Origin: Mariniflexile sp044335535
Lineage (GTDB): Bacteria; Bacteroidota; Bacteroidia; Flavobacteriales; Flavobacteriaceae
Reading direction: 5' to 3'
Length of the DNA stretch: 64,000 nucleotides
Assembly (NCBI RefSeq): GCF_044335535.1
Contig: NZ_JBIQVZ010000002.1
Span: 496,001-560,000 of the forward strand
The position numbers and the translations under genes were made by a program. Positions within the stretch are counted from its first letter, which is position 1, and the number at the start of each line of letters is the position of its first letter. Shown one piece after another: positions 9,326 to 18,933 of this stretch. Under the pieces are notes generated by a model. The model made no database searches and had not been told where the DNA came from. It was given only the letters and a program-made list of their open reading frames with translations.

Positions 9326-10741
9326 ATGTCAAAATCTACATTAAGTATTGGAATAATAATTGGGAATAGGGATTTTTTTCCGGATAGCTTAGTTGAAAAA
9401 GCAAGAACTGAAATAATAGATGTTTTTGCAAAACTTAACTTAAAACCTATTCTGTTAGATACCACCGACACTAAACTAGGCGGTGTTGAAACCTATAAAG
9501 AAGCTCGAAATTGCGCTGATCTTTTTAAAAAAAATAGAGAAGAATTAATGGGTATTTTGGTGTTATTGCCAAATTTTGGAGATGAAAAAGGTGTTGCAGA
9601 TACTTTAAAACTGGCAAACCTTAACGTTCCTGTGTTAATCCAAGCGTATCCAGATGAGCTCTCAAAAATGAATGTTGTTAATCGTCGTGACTCTTGGTGC
9701 GGAAAAATTTCGGTCTGCAATAACCTCTACCAATATGGTATTAAGTACACTTTAACAAGCAACCATGTCTGTTCACCATCTGAAGAAATTTTTCAGAAAG
9801 ATTTAAAAGATTTTGTGGCAGTTTGCCGTGTGGTTAAAGGATTAAGAAACGTTCGTATAGGTGCGGTTGGTGCCAGACCTGGAGCTTTTAATACCGTACG
9901 CTATTCAGAAAAAATATTACAAAGGAACGGTATTACGGTTACCACGGTCGATTTATCTGAAATTCTTGGAAAAGCCAATAAACTTACAAAAGACGACGCT
10001 TCTGTTAAACAGCATTTAGATAAGATCAATGCATACGCTCCAAAAGGAAAAACGCCTAATGAAGCGATGATTCAAATTGCAAAATTAGATGTGGTTTTAA
10101 ACGATTTTGTTGAAGAATATGCCTTAGATGCTACGGCTATTCAATGTTGGACATCGTTACAACAAAATTTTGGATGCAATGTTTGTACAAGTATGAGTAT
10201 TATGTCCGAAAACATGCTGCCTTCTGCCTGCGAAGTAGATGTAACCGGCACATTAAGCATGTACGCTATGCAATTGGCTTCTGGCTCGCCTAGTGCACTG
10301 GTAGATTGGAATAACAATTATGCCGAAGACCCTAACAAATGTGTATTGTTCCATTGTGGAAATTGGGCAAAATCCTTTTTGCCCGATATCGAAATAAGCA
10401 ACGCTCCCATATTAGGGACAACCGTTGGTGTTGAAAACACTTATGGTGCTTTGGATGGTCGTACGCCCGCCATGCCGTTAACTTATGGTAGAATTAGTAC
10501 TGACGACCCTAAAGGAATCATAAAAGGCTATATAGGTGAAGGTGAATTGACAGATGACCCATTAAATACTTTTGGCAATAGAGCGGTTGCTCAAATTGGA
10601 AACTTACAAGGTTTAATGAATCATGTTTGTAGAAATGGCTTCGAGCATCATGTAATCATGAATGCTTCAAAAACGGGTGCTATTCTAGAAGAAGCCCTTG
10701 GTAACTATATGGGTTGGGATATTTACAGGCATAAAGGTTAA
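9326..10741 (+). CDS. L-fucose/L-arabinose isomerase family protein, putative aldose-ketose isomerase
   Basis: 471 aa, cytoplasmic, in the FucI/AraA-like isomerase superfamily. The N-terminal Rossmann-like domain (LSIGIIIGNRDFFPD, GILVLLPNFGDEKG, VPVLIQAYPDE) is followed by the active-site domain with WTSLQQNFGCNVC, EVDVTGTLSMYAMQLAS and VLFHCGNW. These acidic and His positions match the metal-site block of the family. In this operon (kinase, two-subunit transketolase, pentose-type importer) it would turn the imported aldose into the ketose that the kinase phosphorylates; D-apiose to apulose is one fit. I infer the substrate from context only. Confidence 0.82.
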   Translation: MSKSTLSIGIIIGNRDFFPDSLVEKARTEIIDVFAKLNLKPILLDTTDTKLGGVETYKEARNCADLFKKNREELMGILVLLPNFGDEKGVADTLKLANLNVPVLIQAYPDELSKMNVVNRRDSWCGKISVCNNLYQYGIKYTLTSNHVCSPSEEIFQKDLKDFVAVCRVVKGLRNVRIGAVGARPGAFNTVRYSEKILQRNGITVTTVDLSEILGKANKLTKDDASVKQHLDKINAYAPKGKTPNEAMIQIAKLDVVLNDFVEEYALDATAIQCWTSLQQNFGCNVCTSMSIMSENMLPSACEVDVTGTLSMYAMQLASGSPSALVDWNNNYAEDPNKCVLFHCGNWAKSFLPDIEISNAPILGTTVGVENTYGALDGRTPAMPLTYGRISTDDPKGIIKGYIGEGELTDDPLNTFGNRAVAQIGNLQGLMNHVCRNGFEHHVIMNASKTGAILEEALGNYMGWDIYRHKG

Positions 10742-10779
10742 TGCAGAAAAGACTTTGACTTTGTGTAAAAACTATTATC

Positions 10780-11604
10780 ATGACAAATAAAGAAATAAAA
10801 TTAAAATCTGTTTTTCTTCGCAAAAATTTACTTAAATATATTTATAAAGCCAAAGCTGGACATACTGGTGGTAGCTTATCCTGTGTAGATATACTGAATG
10901 TATTGTACAGTCGAGTACTAAATGTAGACCCGAAAAATTTCAAAAATCCAGATAGGGATAGGTACATTCAAAGTAAAGGACATTGTGTAGAAGCACTTTT
11001 TGTAACCTTAGCTGATCGCGGTTTTTTTCCAGAATCTGACCTAGAAACCCTATGTAAATACCAATCGCACTATATTGGTCACCCAACAAAAAAAGTAAAT
11101 GGGGTTGAGCAAAATACAGGGGCACTAGGTCATGGATTGCCTATTTGTGTAGGTGAAGCTATTGCTGCAAAATTGGATAACAAAACACATCGTGTTTATA
11201 CCCTTTTAGGAGATGGCGAATTGCCTGAAGGCTCCAATTGGGAAGCTTTTTTATCTGCTGCACATTATAAACTGGATAATTTGTATGCGATATTGGATTA
11301 TAACAAACAGCAAATAACAGGCAATAACAGTGATGTTATGAATACTGATTCGGTTCGTGAAAAATTAGAGTCCTTTGGTTGGGTTGTAAAAGAAGTCGAT
11401 GGTCATAATCTGGAAGAATTGGAAGAGGCTCTAAACAATGGCCCCTTAGAAATGGGTAAACCTAACTTTATTATTGCTCACACCATAAAGGGAAAAGGTG
11501 TAAGCTATATGGAAGGTAATATTAAATGGCATCATGGGGTGCCAACACCGGATCAATATGAATTAGCACTTTCAGAATTAACCGAAATAGAAGCATTAGT
11601 ATAG
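10780..11604 (+). CDS. Transketolase N-terminal (TPP/pyrophosphate) subunit
   Basis: 274 aa, corresponding to the N-terminal third to half of a fused transketolase. The thiamine-diphosphate motif is GDGELPEGSNWEAFLSAAHY followed by LDNLYAILDYN. HTGGSLSCVDILNVLY and SKGHCVEALFVTLADRGFF are the usual substrate-side His stretches. The C-terminal half is the next gene, 4 nt after the stop. Split transketolases are frequent in specialised sugar pathways; the two-subunit apulose-4-phosphate transketolase has this architecture. A second split pair sits at 32253-34119. Confidence 0.9.
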   Translation: MTNKEIKLKSVFLRKNLLKYIYKAKAGHTGGSLSCVDILNVLYSRVLNVDPKNFKNPDRDRYIQSKGHCVEALFVTLADRGFFPESDLETLCKYQSHYIGHPTKKVNGVEQNTGALGHGLPICVGEAIAAKLDNKTHRVYTLLGDGELPEGSNWEAFLSAAHYKLDNLYAILDYNKQQITGNNSDVMNTDSVREKLESFGWVVKEVDGHNLEELEEALNNGPLEMGKPNFIIAHTIKGKGVSYMEGNIKWHHGVPTPDQYELALSELTEIEALV

Positions 11605-11608
11605 AATC

Positions 11609-12580
11609 ATGGAGTTAGATAAAATTGAAGAGAAAGATTTAAAAATGGGAAAAGCTAACCAAGAAGTTTTTTCAGAAACATTGCAGGCATTAGCCGAAAC
11701 CGATAGAAATATTATTGCCGTAACCAGCGACTCTCGGGGTTCAGGAAAATTAGTTCCATTCGGACAAAAATACCCCAACCAAATAGTTGAAGTTGGCATC
11801 GCTGAACAAAACTTAGTTGGCGTAGCAGCTGGTTTGGCTTCCGCAGGCAAAAAAGCATTCGCTGTTTCTCCAGCTTGTTTTTTAAGTGCCAGAGCTTTGG
11901 AGCAAATAAAGAACGACGTTTGTTATTCAGATAATCCAGTAACTTTAGTAGGCATTAGTGCTGGTGTAAGCTATGGTGCACTGGGCACCACACACCACAG
12001 TTTACATGACTTTGCAGTACTTCGCGCGATAAACAACATCATAATTGTGGCGCCAGCTGATAACTTTGAAACTGAACAAGTAGTATTATTGGCCGCAAAA
12101 ACAAACAAGCCAATTTACATGCGCTATGGCAAAAAAGCCATGCCATTTTTAAATGAAGACAATAAAACGTTTGAATTTGGAAAAGGCAGAGTGGTGCGTG
12201 AAGGTATTGATTTAACAATTATTGCAACCGGAGAGACCGTTTATCCTGCTTGGTTAGCTGCAAAAAAACTTGAAGATGCAAATGGTATAAAAACAACCGT
12301 TGTAAGTATGCATACCATTAAACCTTTGGACGTTGAACTTTTAGAAAAACTTGCCTCAAATGGCAAACCAATTGTTACCGTTGAAGAGCACATGGTAAAT
12401 GGCGGCTTGGGAGAAGCTTGCGCTTCGCACCTCTTCCAAAAAGGGTTCAAAAATCCATTTCAGATTATGGGAATTCCAGACGAGTATACCGTAACAGGTT
12501 CTCAAGTAGATATTTTCAATCATTATGGTATTTCCAAAAATGGTATTTATAAAACCTGCCTAGAACTTTTTAACCGCTAA
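11609..12580 (+). CDS. Transketolase C-terminal (pyrimidine-binding) subunit
   Basis: 323 aa. The activating glutamate lies in VEVGIAEQNLVGVAAGLAS. ALGTTHHSLHDFAVLRAI is the typical catalytic His region, and MRYGKKAMP with the C-terminal VTVEEHMVNGGLGEACA complete the transketolase C domain. Start chosen at ATG 11609; a second in-frame ATG at 11645 (MGKANQEV) is closer to the family start. Pairs with the N subunit directly upstream and would split a keto-sugar phosphate into a two-carbon unit and a triose. Confidence 0.9.
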   Translation: MELDKIEEKDLKMGKANQEVFSETLQALAETDRNIIAVTSDSRGSGKLVPFGQKYPNQIVEVGIAEQNLVGVAAGLASAGKKAFAVSPACFLSARALEQIKNDVCYSDNPVTLVGISAGVSYGALGTTHHSLHDFAVLRAINNIIIVAPADNFETEQVVLLAAKTNKPIYMRYGKKAMPFLNEDNKTFEFGKGRVVREGIDLTIIATGETVYPAWLAAKKLEDANGIKTTVVSMHTIKPLDVELLEKLASNGKPIVTVEEHMVNGGLGEACASHLFQKGFKNPFQIMGIPDEYTVTGSQVDIFNHYGISKNGIYKTCLELFNR

Positions 12581-12607
12581 ACCTCATCGACTAAACTAAA
12601 CTGACAC

Positions 12608-13567
12608 ATGACCAAATTCAAATATGCATCTACACTAAAAAAAATAATGCTAGCAGTTGTTGCATTTGCCTGTTTTAGTTGTGTAAACCAAAAAGATGAC
12701 GCACCAAAAAAAATAGCCGTTGTTATTTCAACATTAAATAATCCTTGGTTTGTTGTTTTAGGTGAATCGGCCGTTGAACGTGCCGGGGAATTGGGGTATG
12801 AAGCCACCATTTTCGATTCACAAAATAACACTTCCAAAGAGGCTGAGCATTTTGAGAATTTAATTGCTGCAGGATACAGTGCTGTGTTATTCAATCCAAC
12901 CGATTCAGAAGGATCCGTATCCAATGTTAAACGAGCTAAACAAGCAGGGGTTTCTGTTTTTTGTATGGATAGAGAAGTCAATTCTTTAGATGCGGCGACG
13001 TCACAAATCATTTCAGATAGTTTTTCTGGTTGTGTAGAACTCGGTGAGTACTTTGTTAGGCAACTCAATAAAAAGGGTAAATATGTAGAGCTTCTAGGTT
13101 TGGTGGGTGATAATAATACATGGAACCGCTCCAAAGGATTTCATAGTGTGGTCGATCATTTTCCCGAATTAAAAATGGTTGCGCAACAAAGTGCCGATTT
13201 TGATAGAAGCAAAGCCATGGAAGTTTTAGAATCGATATTACAATCCAATCCAGACATCAATGCCGTTTTTTGTGGAAATGACGCCATGGCTATGGGAGCT
13301 TATCAGGCACTAATAGCCGCTGAAAAAGCCGATAACGTCATGGTTTTTGGTTTTGATGGGGCCGATGATGTTATGAATGCCATTGCTGATAAAAAAATTG
13401 CTGCCACCGTAATGCAATCACCAAAACACATGGCCAGAATTGCTGCTGAATTAGCAGACCAATACCTTAAGGGCAAACGCGATTTTAGTGCAAAAACGCC
13501 ACTAGCTGTTCAAGTAGTTACGAAGGAGAATATTAATGAGTTTGGAACATTTGGTTCAAAAAATTAA
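12608..13567 (+). CDS. Ribose-type (RbsB-like) substrate-binding lipoprotein
   Basis: 319 aa. The signal ends in the lipobox CFSC, with Cys25 as the lipidated residue. KKIAVVISTLNNPWFVVLGESA opens a type I periplasmic sugar-binding fold, with VLFNPTDSEG, CMDREV, NTWNRSKGF and VFCGNDAMAMGAYQAL as typical ligand-pocket strands of pentose binders. It delivers the sugar to the ABC importer encoded by the next three genes. In Bacteroidota, where TonB porins usually lead, a ribose-type ABC importer for a monosaccharide is a useful clue to a pentose-like substrate. Confidence 0.92.
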   Translation: MTKFKYASTLKKIMLAVVAFACFSCVNQKDDAPKKIAVVISTLNNPWFVVLGESAVERAGELGYEATIFDSQNNTSKEAEHFENLIAAGYSAVLFNPTDSEGSVSNVKRAKQAGVSVFCMDREVNSLDAATSQIISDSFSGCVELGEYFVRQLNKKGKYVELLGLVGDNNTWNRSKGFHSVVDHFPELKMVAQQSADFDRSKAMEVLESILQSNPDINAVFCGNDAMAMGAYQALIAAEKADNVMVFGFDGADDVMNAIADKKIAATVMQSPKHMARIAAELADQYLKGKRDFSAKTPLAVQVVTKENINEFGTFGSKN

Positions 13568-13587
13568 ACAGAAAACTATTGACACCA

Positions 13588-14211
13588 ATGAAAAAAGCAA
13601 TTAAGTATGTTATTGTTGCAGTAATTATAGGTATTTCACTTTACAATTCTGTTTATATAAAAGCTTTAGATGAAGTTAAACAGATGCAAACCAATACCGT
13701 CTTTAATGCTAAAACCTATGCCAGAGAATTTATAAATTCAAAAATTGAAACGCTTAAAAGTATTAATTCTTCAACTTTTCTAAACAACATTCAAAACAAC
13801 GTTAAAAGCTATTGTGAAGAAAACGGAAACAAATTGGGCATAAGCACAGATTACTACTTCATTATAGATGGTAATGCTACTGTTTTAAATATTGAAGAAG
13901 AAGATGTTATTGTTGCACTTAACGAAAATAATCAACAAAAAATAAAAATTGCCACGGATTTTATTTTTGGAAATGCCATCCGTGAAGGTGCAAAAATGGC
14001 AAACATTGGAGACTACCAAAACACGATGGATTATAACAACATTTCTGTTGAACTTAATAATATTGTTAGAGAAACTATTGTGCCTCCATTCAAAAACAAT
14101 ATAAAAGAAGGAGACTCCATATATTTTAAAGGAGCCGTAAAGGTTAATATCAACAAGCCAAACCTTACAGAATTAAGACTGATTCCGCTTCATTTAAAAA
14201 TTAAAAACTAA
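13588..14211 (+). CDS. DUF2291 family protein, accessory to the sugar ABC importer
   Basis: About 207 aa from ATG 13588 (a TTG at 13579 is a possible but less likely start). One N-terminal membrane anchor (KYVIVAVIIGISLYNSVYI), then an extracytoplasmic domain with a long helix (FNAKTYAREFINSKIETL). DUF2291 (periplasmic lipoprotein-like) genes recur between the binding protein and ATPase genes of ribose-like importers, exactly this position. The biochemical role is not known; assembly or docking of the importer is a reasonable guess. The following ATPase gene starts 3 nt after the stop. Confidence 0.8.
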   Translation: MKKAIKYVIVAVIIGISLYNSVYIKALDEVKQMQTNTVFNAKTYAREFINSKIETLKSINSSTFLNNIQNNVKSYCEENGNKLGISTDYYFIIDGNATVLNIEEEDVIVALNENNQQKIKIATDFIFGNAIREGAKMANIGDYQNTMDYNNISVELNNIVRETIVPPFKNNIKEGDSIYFKGAVKVNINKPNLTELRLIPLHLKIKN

Positions 14212-14214
14212 AAG

Positions 14215-15735
14215 GTGGAAAACCAACCAAGTATATTGCTAAAAGCACAAAACATAACCAAAAAATTTGGTGGTATTACGGCGTTAAACAATGTGAATCT
14301 AGAGGTTCATACGGGTAAAGTGAATGCTATTGTAGGCGAAAATGGTGCTGGAAAATCAACTTTGATGAAAATTTTATCAGGGGTGTATCCCGATTATGAC
14401 GGAAAACTATTTTTAAATGGTGAGGAAGTAAGCTTCAAAAACCCAAAGGAAGCGATGCAGAAAGGAATTGCCATTATGCATCAAGAATTAAACTTAATTC
14501 CTTATTTAAGCATTACTGAAAATATATTTTTAGGCAGAGAAATAGAAAACCCCTTTGGCATGTTGGATTCCAAAGAAATGCATAAAAAAACAAAGGAATT
14601 ATTAGAGCGTTTGCACTGCAAGTTGAGTCCAAAAACCTTGGTTTCTGATTTAAGAGTTGGCGAACAGCAACTTGTGGAAATTGCTAAGGCACTTTTGGAA
14701 GACGCCAAATTGGTAATTATGGACGAACCAACTTCAGCCATTTCTGATTCTGAAATAGAGGTGCTTTTTAAAATTATTGAATCGTTAAAAACACAAAATG
14801 TTTCCATACTGTACATTTCACATAAACTGGACAAGCTTCGCTTAATTGCCGATAGATTTATTGGTTTGCGAGATGGAAATACCGTAGGCACCATAGAAAA
14901 TGTCAAGGAGGTTAAAAGAGACGATCTAATTAGGCTTATGGTTGGCAGGGACATAAGTAATATGTACAAGAAAGACACCGTTAGTTTAGGTGAGGAAGTA
15001 CTAAGAATTGAAAATATATGCTTGCCCAAAATTGGTAACAAAGCATTTTACCTGCTTAATAATATCAACTTTAGCGTAAAAAAAGGAGAAGTTTTAGGAC
15101 TGTTTGGATTAATGGGAGCTGGCAGAACGGAATTATTAGAAACACTATTTGGGCTTCATCCAAACCTTATGACAGGGACAGTTTTTATTGAAAACAAAGA
15201 AGTAAAAATTAGATCGGTTATGGATGCCATTAAAAACGGCATGGGTTTAGTGCCAGAAGACCGAAAGGAAGATGGTTTGGTATTGCAAATGGAAATAAGC
15301 AAAAATGTGAGTATGGCAACCGTTGATAGCGTTGTTAAAAATGGTTTTTTAAATACAGCCCTTGAATCTCTACTGTCAAAAAAATATATTGAATCCCTTA
15401 AAATAAAAACACCTTCAGAAAAACAATTATCTAAAAACCTAAGTGGTGGTAATCAACAGAAAGTAGTACTATCTAAATGGCTTGCCACCACTCCAAAAAT
15501 ACTGTTCCTAGACGAGCCTACCAGAGGTATAGACGTAAGTGCTAAAAATGAAATTTACCACCTTATAAATAAATTGGCTAAAGACGGTTTGGGTATTGTT
15601 GTAGTTTCATCTGAACTTCCTGAAATCATGTCTATTTCAGATAGGATTTTGGTTTTAAGTGATTCTAGAATTACAGGGGAATTCAACCAAGAAAATGCCA
15701 GTGAAGAGGCCATTATGAAAGCGGCCGTAGAATAA
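14215..15735 (+). CDS. Ribose-type ABC importer ATPase (RbsA-like, two nucleotide-binding domains)
   Basis: 506 aa from a GTG start, with AAAAGGTG overlapping the previous stop as a ribosome-binding region. Two ABC domains: the first has Walker A VGENGAGKST near residue 43, signature DLRVGEQQ and Walker B LVIMDEPTS; the second has the degenerate A-loop FGLMGAGRTE, signature NLSGGNQQKVVLSK and LFLDEPTRGID. This asymmetry is standard for carbohydrate importers of the CUT2 class. Works with the adjacent permease and binding protein. Confidence 0.93.
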   Translation: MENQPSILLKAQNITKKFGGITALNNVNLEVHTGKVNAIVGENGAGKSTLMKILSGVYPDYDGKLFLNGEEVSFKNPKEAMQKGIAIMHQELNLIPYLSITENIFLGREIENPFGMLDSKEMHKKTKELLERLHCKLSPKTLVSDLRVGEQQLVEIAKALLEDAKLVIMDEPTSAISDSEIEVLFKIIESLKTQNVSILYISHKLDKLRLIADRFIGLRDGNTVGTIENVKEVKRDDLIRLMVGRDISNMYKKDTVSLGEEVLRIENICLPKIGNKAFYLLNNINFSVKKGEVLGLFGLMGAGRTELLETLFGLHPNLMTGTVFIENKEVKIRSVMDAIKNGMGLVPEDRKEDGLVLQMEISKNVSMATVDSVVKNGFLNTALESLLSKKYIESLKIKTPSEKQLSKNLSGGNQQKVVLSKWLATTPKILFLDEPTRGIDVSAKNEIYHLINKLAKDGLGIVVVSSELPEIMSISDRILVLSDSRITGEFNQENASEEAIMKAAVE

Positions 15736-15770
15736 TTGTAACATCAAACCAAACAAGACCACCACAAAAA

Positions 15771-16742
15771 ATGACTGATATAAAATCTACTTTAACAAAA
15801 TTCCAATCAATCATAGCGCTTTTGGTATTATGCACTATTTTAACCATACTATCAGATAAATTTTTCACTTTAGAGAATGGATGGAATATAGCCAGACAAA
15901 TTTCAATAAACGTCTGTATTTCGGTTGGTATGACGTTTGTTATACTTACCAAAGGTATCGATTTGTCGGTGGGTTCCATGTTGGCTTTTAGTGGTGCTGT
16001 TGCCGCAGGATTATTAAAATTTGGACTAGAAGTTCCTGCTTTCAACACATACATAGGCTTTACCGTATTTGGAGCTATTCTTGCAGGTTTAATAATTGGT
16101 GGTGCGCTTGGTGTTTTTAATGGTTGGATGATTACACGCTTTAAAGTACCTCCTTTTGTAGCAACTTTAGCTATGTTAACCATTGCAAGAGGCGCTACTA
16201 TGTTGTGGACTGGTGGTTTCCCTATTACCGGCTTGGGGGATAGTTTTGCGTTTATAGGCACTGGTTGGTTTTTAGGAATACCAATGCCCGTTTGGATTAC
16301 AGCCATAGTAGTTGCTATTGCTGTTGTTGTAACAAAAAAAACAAAGTTTGGTAGGCATATTTATGCTATTGGAGGTAATGAAAGTGCGGCAAGATTATCG
16401 GGTATCAACATCAATAAAACAAAAATTTGGGTATACGCCATTGCTGGTATTTTAGCTGCAGTTGCTGGTATTATATTAACCTCTCGTTTAGATTCTGCTC
16501 AACCAAACGCTGGAATGAGCTATGAATTAGATTCCATTGCTGCTGTGGTAATTGGGGGCACCTCATTGTCTGGTGGTCGTGGTTCCATCATGGGAACTGT
16601 ACAAGGAGCACTCATTATTGGGGTTTTAAATAGTGGTTTGGTATTGCTGAATGTATCTCCTTTTTGGCAACAAATTATTAAGGGCCTCGTAATATTAGGA
16701 GCTGTAATTATGGACCGATTAAATCATCCGAATGAAGACTAA
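15771..16742 (+). CDS. Ribose-type ABC importer permease (RbsC-like)
   Basis: 323 aa, about ten hydrophobic segments. Family hallmarks are VGMTFVILTKGIDLSVGSMLAF near the N-terminus, PPFVATLAMLTIARG in the middle and IAAVVIGGTSLSGGRGSIMGT near the C-terminus. It forms the membrane channel of the CUT2 importer. The downstream kinase gene starts 11 nt before this stop codon, indicating translational coupling. Confidence 0.93.
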   Translation: MTDIKSTLTKFQSIIALLVLCTILTILSDKFFTLENGWNIARQISINVCISVGMTFVILTKGIDLSVGSMLAFSGAVAAGLLKFGLEVPAFNTYIGFTVFGAILAGLIIGGALGVFNGWMITRFKVPPFVATLAMLTIARGATMLWTGGFPITGLGDSFAFIGTGWFLGIPMPVWITAIVVAIAVVVTKKTKFGRHIYAIGGNESAARLSGININKTKIWVYAIAGILAAVAGIILTSRLDSAQPNAGMSYELDSIAAVVIGGTSLSGGRGSIMGTVQGALIIGVLNSGLVLLNVSPFWQQIIKGLVILGAVIMDRLNHPNED

Positions 16743-18234
16743 ATCTTATATATTGGCCATCGACCAAGGAACTAGTGGTACCAAAGCGATTATTTTTGAT
16801 GAATATGGAACGGTTGTTATTAAAACCGAAGAACCCTTAAAATCTTATTACCCGACCCCTGGCTTTGTTGAACAAGATCCTTTTGAAATTTATCAATCGG
16901 TAGTAAATGCCGTTAAAAATTGTATTTCAAAATTTAATGAACAATTTCCGGGTGAAGAAAAAAATATTGTGTCCTGCGGCATTTCAAACCAAAGGGAAAC
17001 CTTTGTTATTTGGGATAAAAAAGGAAACCCATTATACAACGCAGTGGTTTGGCAATGCAAACGCTCTATTGAAGTTTGCGAAAATTTAAGAGTAAGCAAC
17101 CTAGAGGGTGTTATAAATGCTACTACAGGATTAACCATTGATCCTTATTTTTCGGCCACCAAAGTAACGTGGTTGTACGAAAACAATCAAAGAATAAGAG
17201 AAGCCATTAATAGTGGCAATGCTCTTTTTGGGACTGTAGATACATGGTTGCTTTATAAATTAACAGAAGGGAAAAGCTATAAAACAGAATATACCAATGC
17301 TTCTCGAACCTTGTTTTTCAATATTTATGACCTAAAGTGGGATAAAGATTTATTAAAAATATTTAAAATTGAAAATATAAATCTTCCCGAAGTCACTTTT
17401 TCTTCCGATTATTTCGGTCGTTCTACTTTTGAAGGCACTTTCCATGAACCACTTGCTATTACAGGAATGATAGGCGACTCTCAAGCCGCTTTTCTTGGTG
17501 AAGAATGTTTTGGAAACGGAATGGCAAAAGCCACTTTGGGCACTGGTTCATCCATTCTTTGGAATGCCGAAAACCTTTCAAAACAAACCACTAACGGCAT
17601 GTTAACTACTATTGGTTGGAGTATTGATGGCCAAATTAATTATGCATTGGAAGGTGTTATAGTAAGTTGTGGTTCAACATTAGAATGGCTAAAAAATCAA
17701 TTGGACACTTTTTCTTCCCACAATGACATTGAACCCATGGCAACCTCATTAAAATCTAACGAAGGTGTTTATTTAATTCCAGCCTTTAGTGGCATGGGAG
17801 CGCCTTATTGGCAAAAAGATTGGAAGGCATCTATACATGGCATAACTTTCGGCACCTCTAAAGAACATCTTGTTCGGGCTGGATTAGAGTCGATTGCGTT
17901 TCAAATAAAGGATGTTATTAATTCCATTGAAATCGAAACGAATACTTCATTAAAAGAGTTAAAAGTAAATGGAGGTATTACTGCAAACGAATTTTTAATG
18001 CAATTTATAGCCGATTTACTAAAAACGCCTATTGCCAATATGGGTATTACTGATGTGTCGGCTTGGGGAGCTGCTTTAATTTCTGGATTAGGTGCAAAGC
18101 TTTGGAAAAACTTAGGAGACCTGCCAAAATTACCAAAGGAAATTAATAAAAGATATGTGCCAAATGATCATCAAGAAAACGTTTTTGATTCCTATAGAAA
18201 TTGGACAGAACTTATTAAAAACAAAAAAAGGTAA
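16732..18234 (+). CDS. FGGY carbohydrate kinase (glycerol/xylulose kinase-like)
   Basis: 500 aa. The ATPase-fold N motif is LAIDQGTSGTKAIIFDEYG; the second phosphate motif is ATLGTGSSILWNAE; ALEGVIVSCGSTLEWL and the adenosine motif VNGGITANEFLMQF follow. Overall it looks more glycerol-kinase-like than xylulokinase-like. It overlaps the permease by 11 bp and ends the operon. With the isomerase and transketolase it would phosphorylate a ketopentose; apulose kinases of the non-oxidative apiose route are FGGY proteins as well. Substrate inferred. Confidence 0.88.
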   Translation: MKTKSYILAIDQGTSGTKAIIFDEYGTVVIKTEEPLKSYYPTPGFVEQDPFEIYQSVVNAVKNCISKFNEQFPGEEKNIVSCGISNQRETFVIWDKKGNPLYNAVVWQCKRSIEVCENLRVSNLEGVINATTGLTIDPYFSATKVTWLYENNQRIREAINSGNALFGTVDTWLLYKLTEGKSYKTEYTNASRTLFFNIYDLKWDKDLLKIFKIENINLPEVTFSSDYFGRSTFEGTFHEPLAITGMIGDSQAAFLGEECFGNGMAKATLGTGSSILWNAENLSKQTTNGMLTTIGWSIDGQINYALEGVIVSCGSTLEWLKNQLDTFSSHNDIEPMATSLKSNEGVYLIPAFSGMGAPYWQKDWKASIHGITFGTSKEHLVRAGLESIAFQIKDVINSIEIETNTSLKELKVNGGITANEFLMQFIADLLKTPIANMGITDVSAWGAALISGLGAKLWKNLGDLPKLPKEINKRYVPNDHQENVFDSYRNWTELIKNKKR

Positions 18235-18293
18235 TCCCTAAATATTTTTATTTAAAATCAAGTTTATAACTTTAAATAAGTATATAATAAGAG

Positions 18294-18884
18294 ATGAACG
18301 AACAGTTATTGACTTTTGATAAAATCTGGAAAAACCATAAGGAACATCTTTTTAATTTTATTAAAACAAAGATTGAAGATCAATATGTTGCAGACGATAT
18401 TTTACAGGAAGTTGGTATTAAACTGTATGGTAGCCTAATTAAAAATGTCAAAACAAAAGACTATAGAGCCTGGCTTTTTCAAGTAACTAGAAATACAATT
18501 GCCGACTATTATAGAGGACGCAAAGTGAATACCCCATTTAATGCAAATGCGGTTGTTACAAATGATAATTCTGGTACTTGTATTTGTGATTTATTAAGTT
18601 TTGTAATTAAAAAATATCTTCCACAAGAATATGGCGAGCCACTTTATTTAAGTGATATAGAACAAGTACCACAGCAGGAAATAGCAAGAACATTAAATTT
18701 AAGTTTGAGCGCCACAAAATCCAGAATACAAAGAGGTCGTAAAAAACTAAAGGAATTGGTCTCCACTTGCGTTGATGTGTCTTACAATAACAAAGGACAA
18801 ATCTCCGACTTTCAACTAAAAAAAGGCTGTGAACTCCCAAAAGAGTTAATAGCTGAAATGGATCGAATAAATTTATTTCTATAA
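18294..18884 (+). CDS. sigZ: ECF RNA polymerase sigma factor, SigZ type
   Basis: 196 aa. Region 2 is ILQEVGIKLYGSLIKN plus WLFQVTRNTIADYYRGRK, and region 4 is QEIARTLNLSLSATKSRIQRGRKKL. Between and after them lie cysteines: TCICDLL, STCVDV and KKGCEL, the SigZ-like pattern that may bind a metal or sense redox state. No anti-sigma gene is adjacent; the next gene is a fatty-acid-hydroxylase-type membrane enzyme and then a Crp/Fnr regulator. It starts a plus-strand accessory region unrelated to the sugar operon. Confidence 0.88.
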   Translation: MNEQLLTFDKIWKNHKEHLFNFIKTKIEDQYVADDILQEVGIKLYGSLIKNVKTKDYRAWLFQVTRNTIADYYRGRKVNTPFNANAVVTNDNSGTCICDLLSFVIKKYLPQEYGEPLYLSDIEQVPQQEIARTLNLSLSATKSRIQRGRKKLKELVSTCVDVSYNNKGQISDFQLKKGCELPKELIAEMDRINLFL

Positions 18885-18933
18885 TTATGCGTCTTTTTGT
18901 TTCTTTCTTACGACTATACAAGAAAGTAAAAAA

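Noticed and set aside
12577..13134. Long minus-strand frame opposite the sugar-binding protein gene
   Set aside because: It is the reverse frame of a clear binding-protein gene; its translation is low-complexity Ser/Leu-rich without any family pattern.
14502..15041. Minus-strand frame of 179 codons opposite the ABC ATPase
   Set aside because: Antisense shadow of conserved Walker and signature coding.
15713..16306. Minus-strand frame of 197 codons opposite the ABC permease
   Set aside because: Antisense to a well-supported membrane permease; Pro/Ala/Lys-rich translation of a complementary strand.
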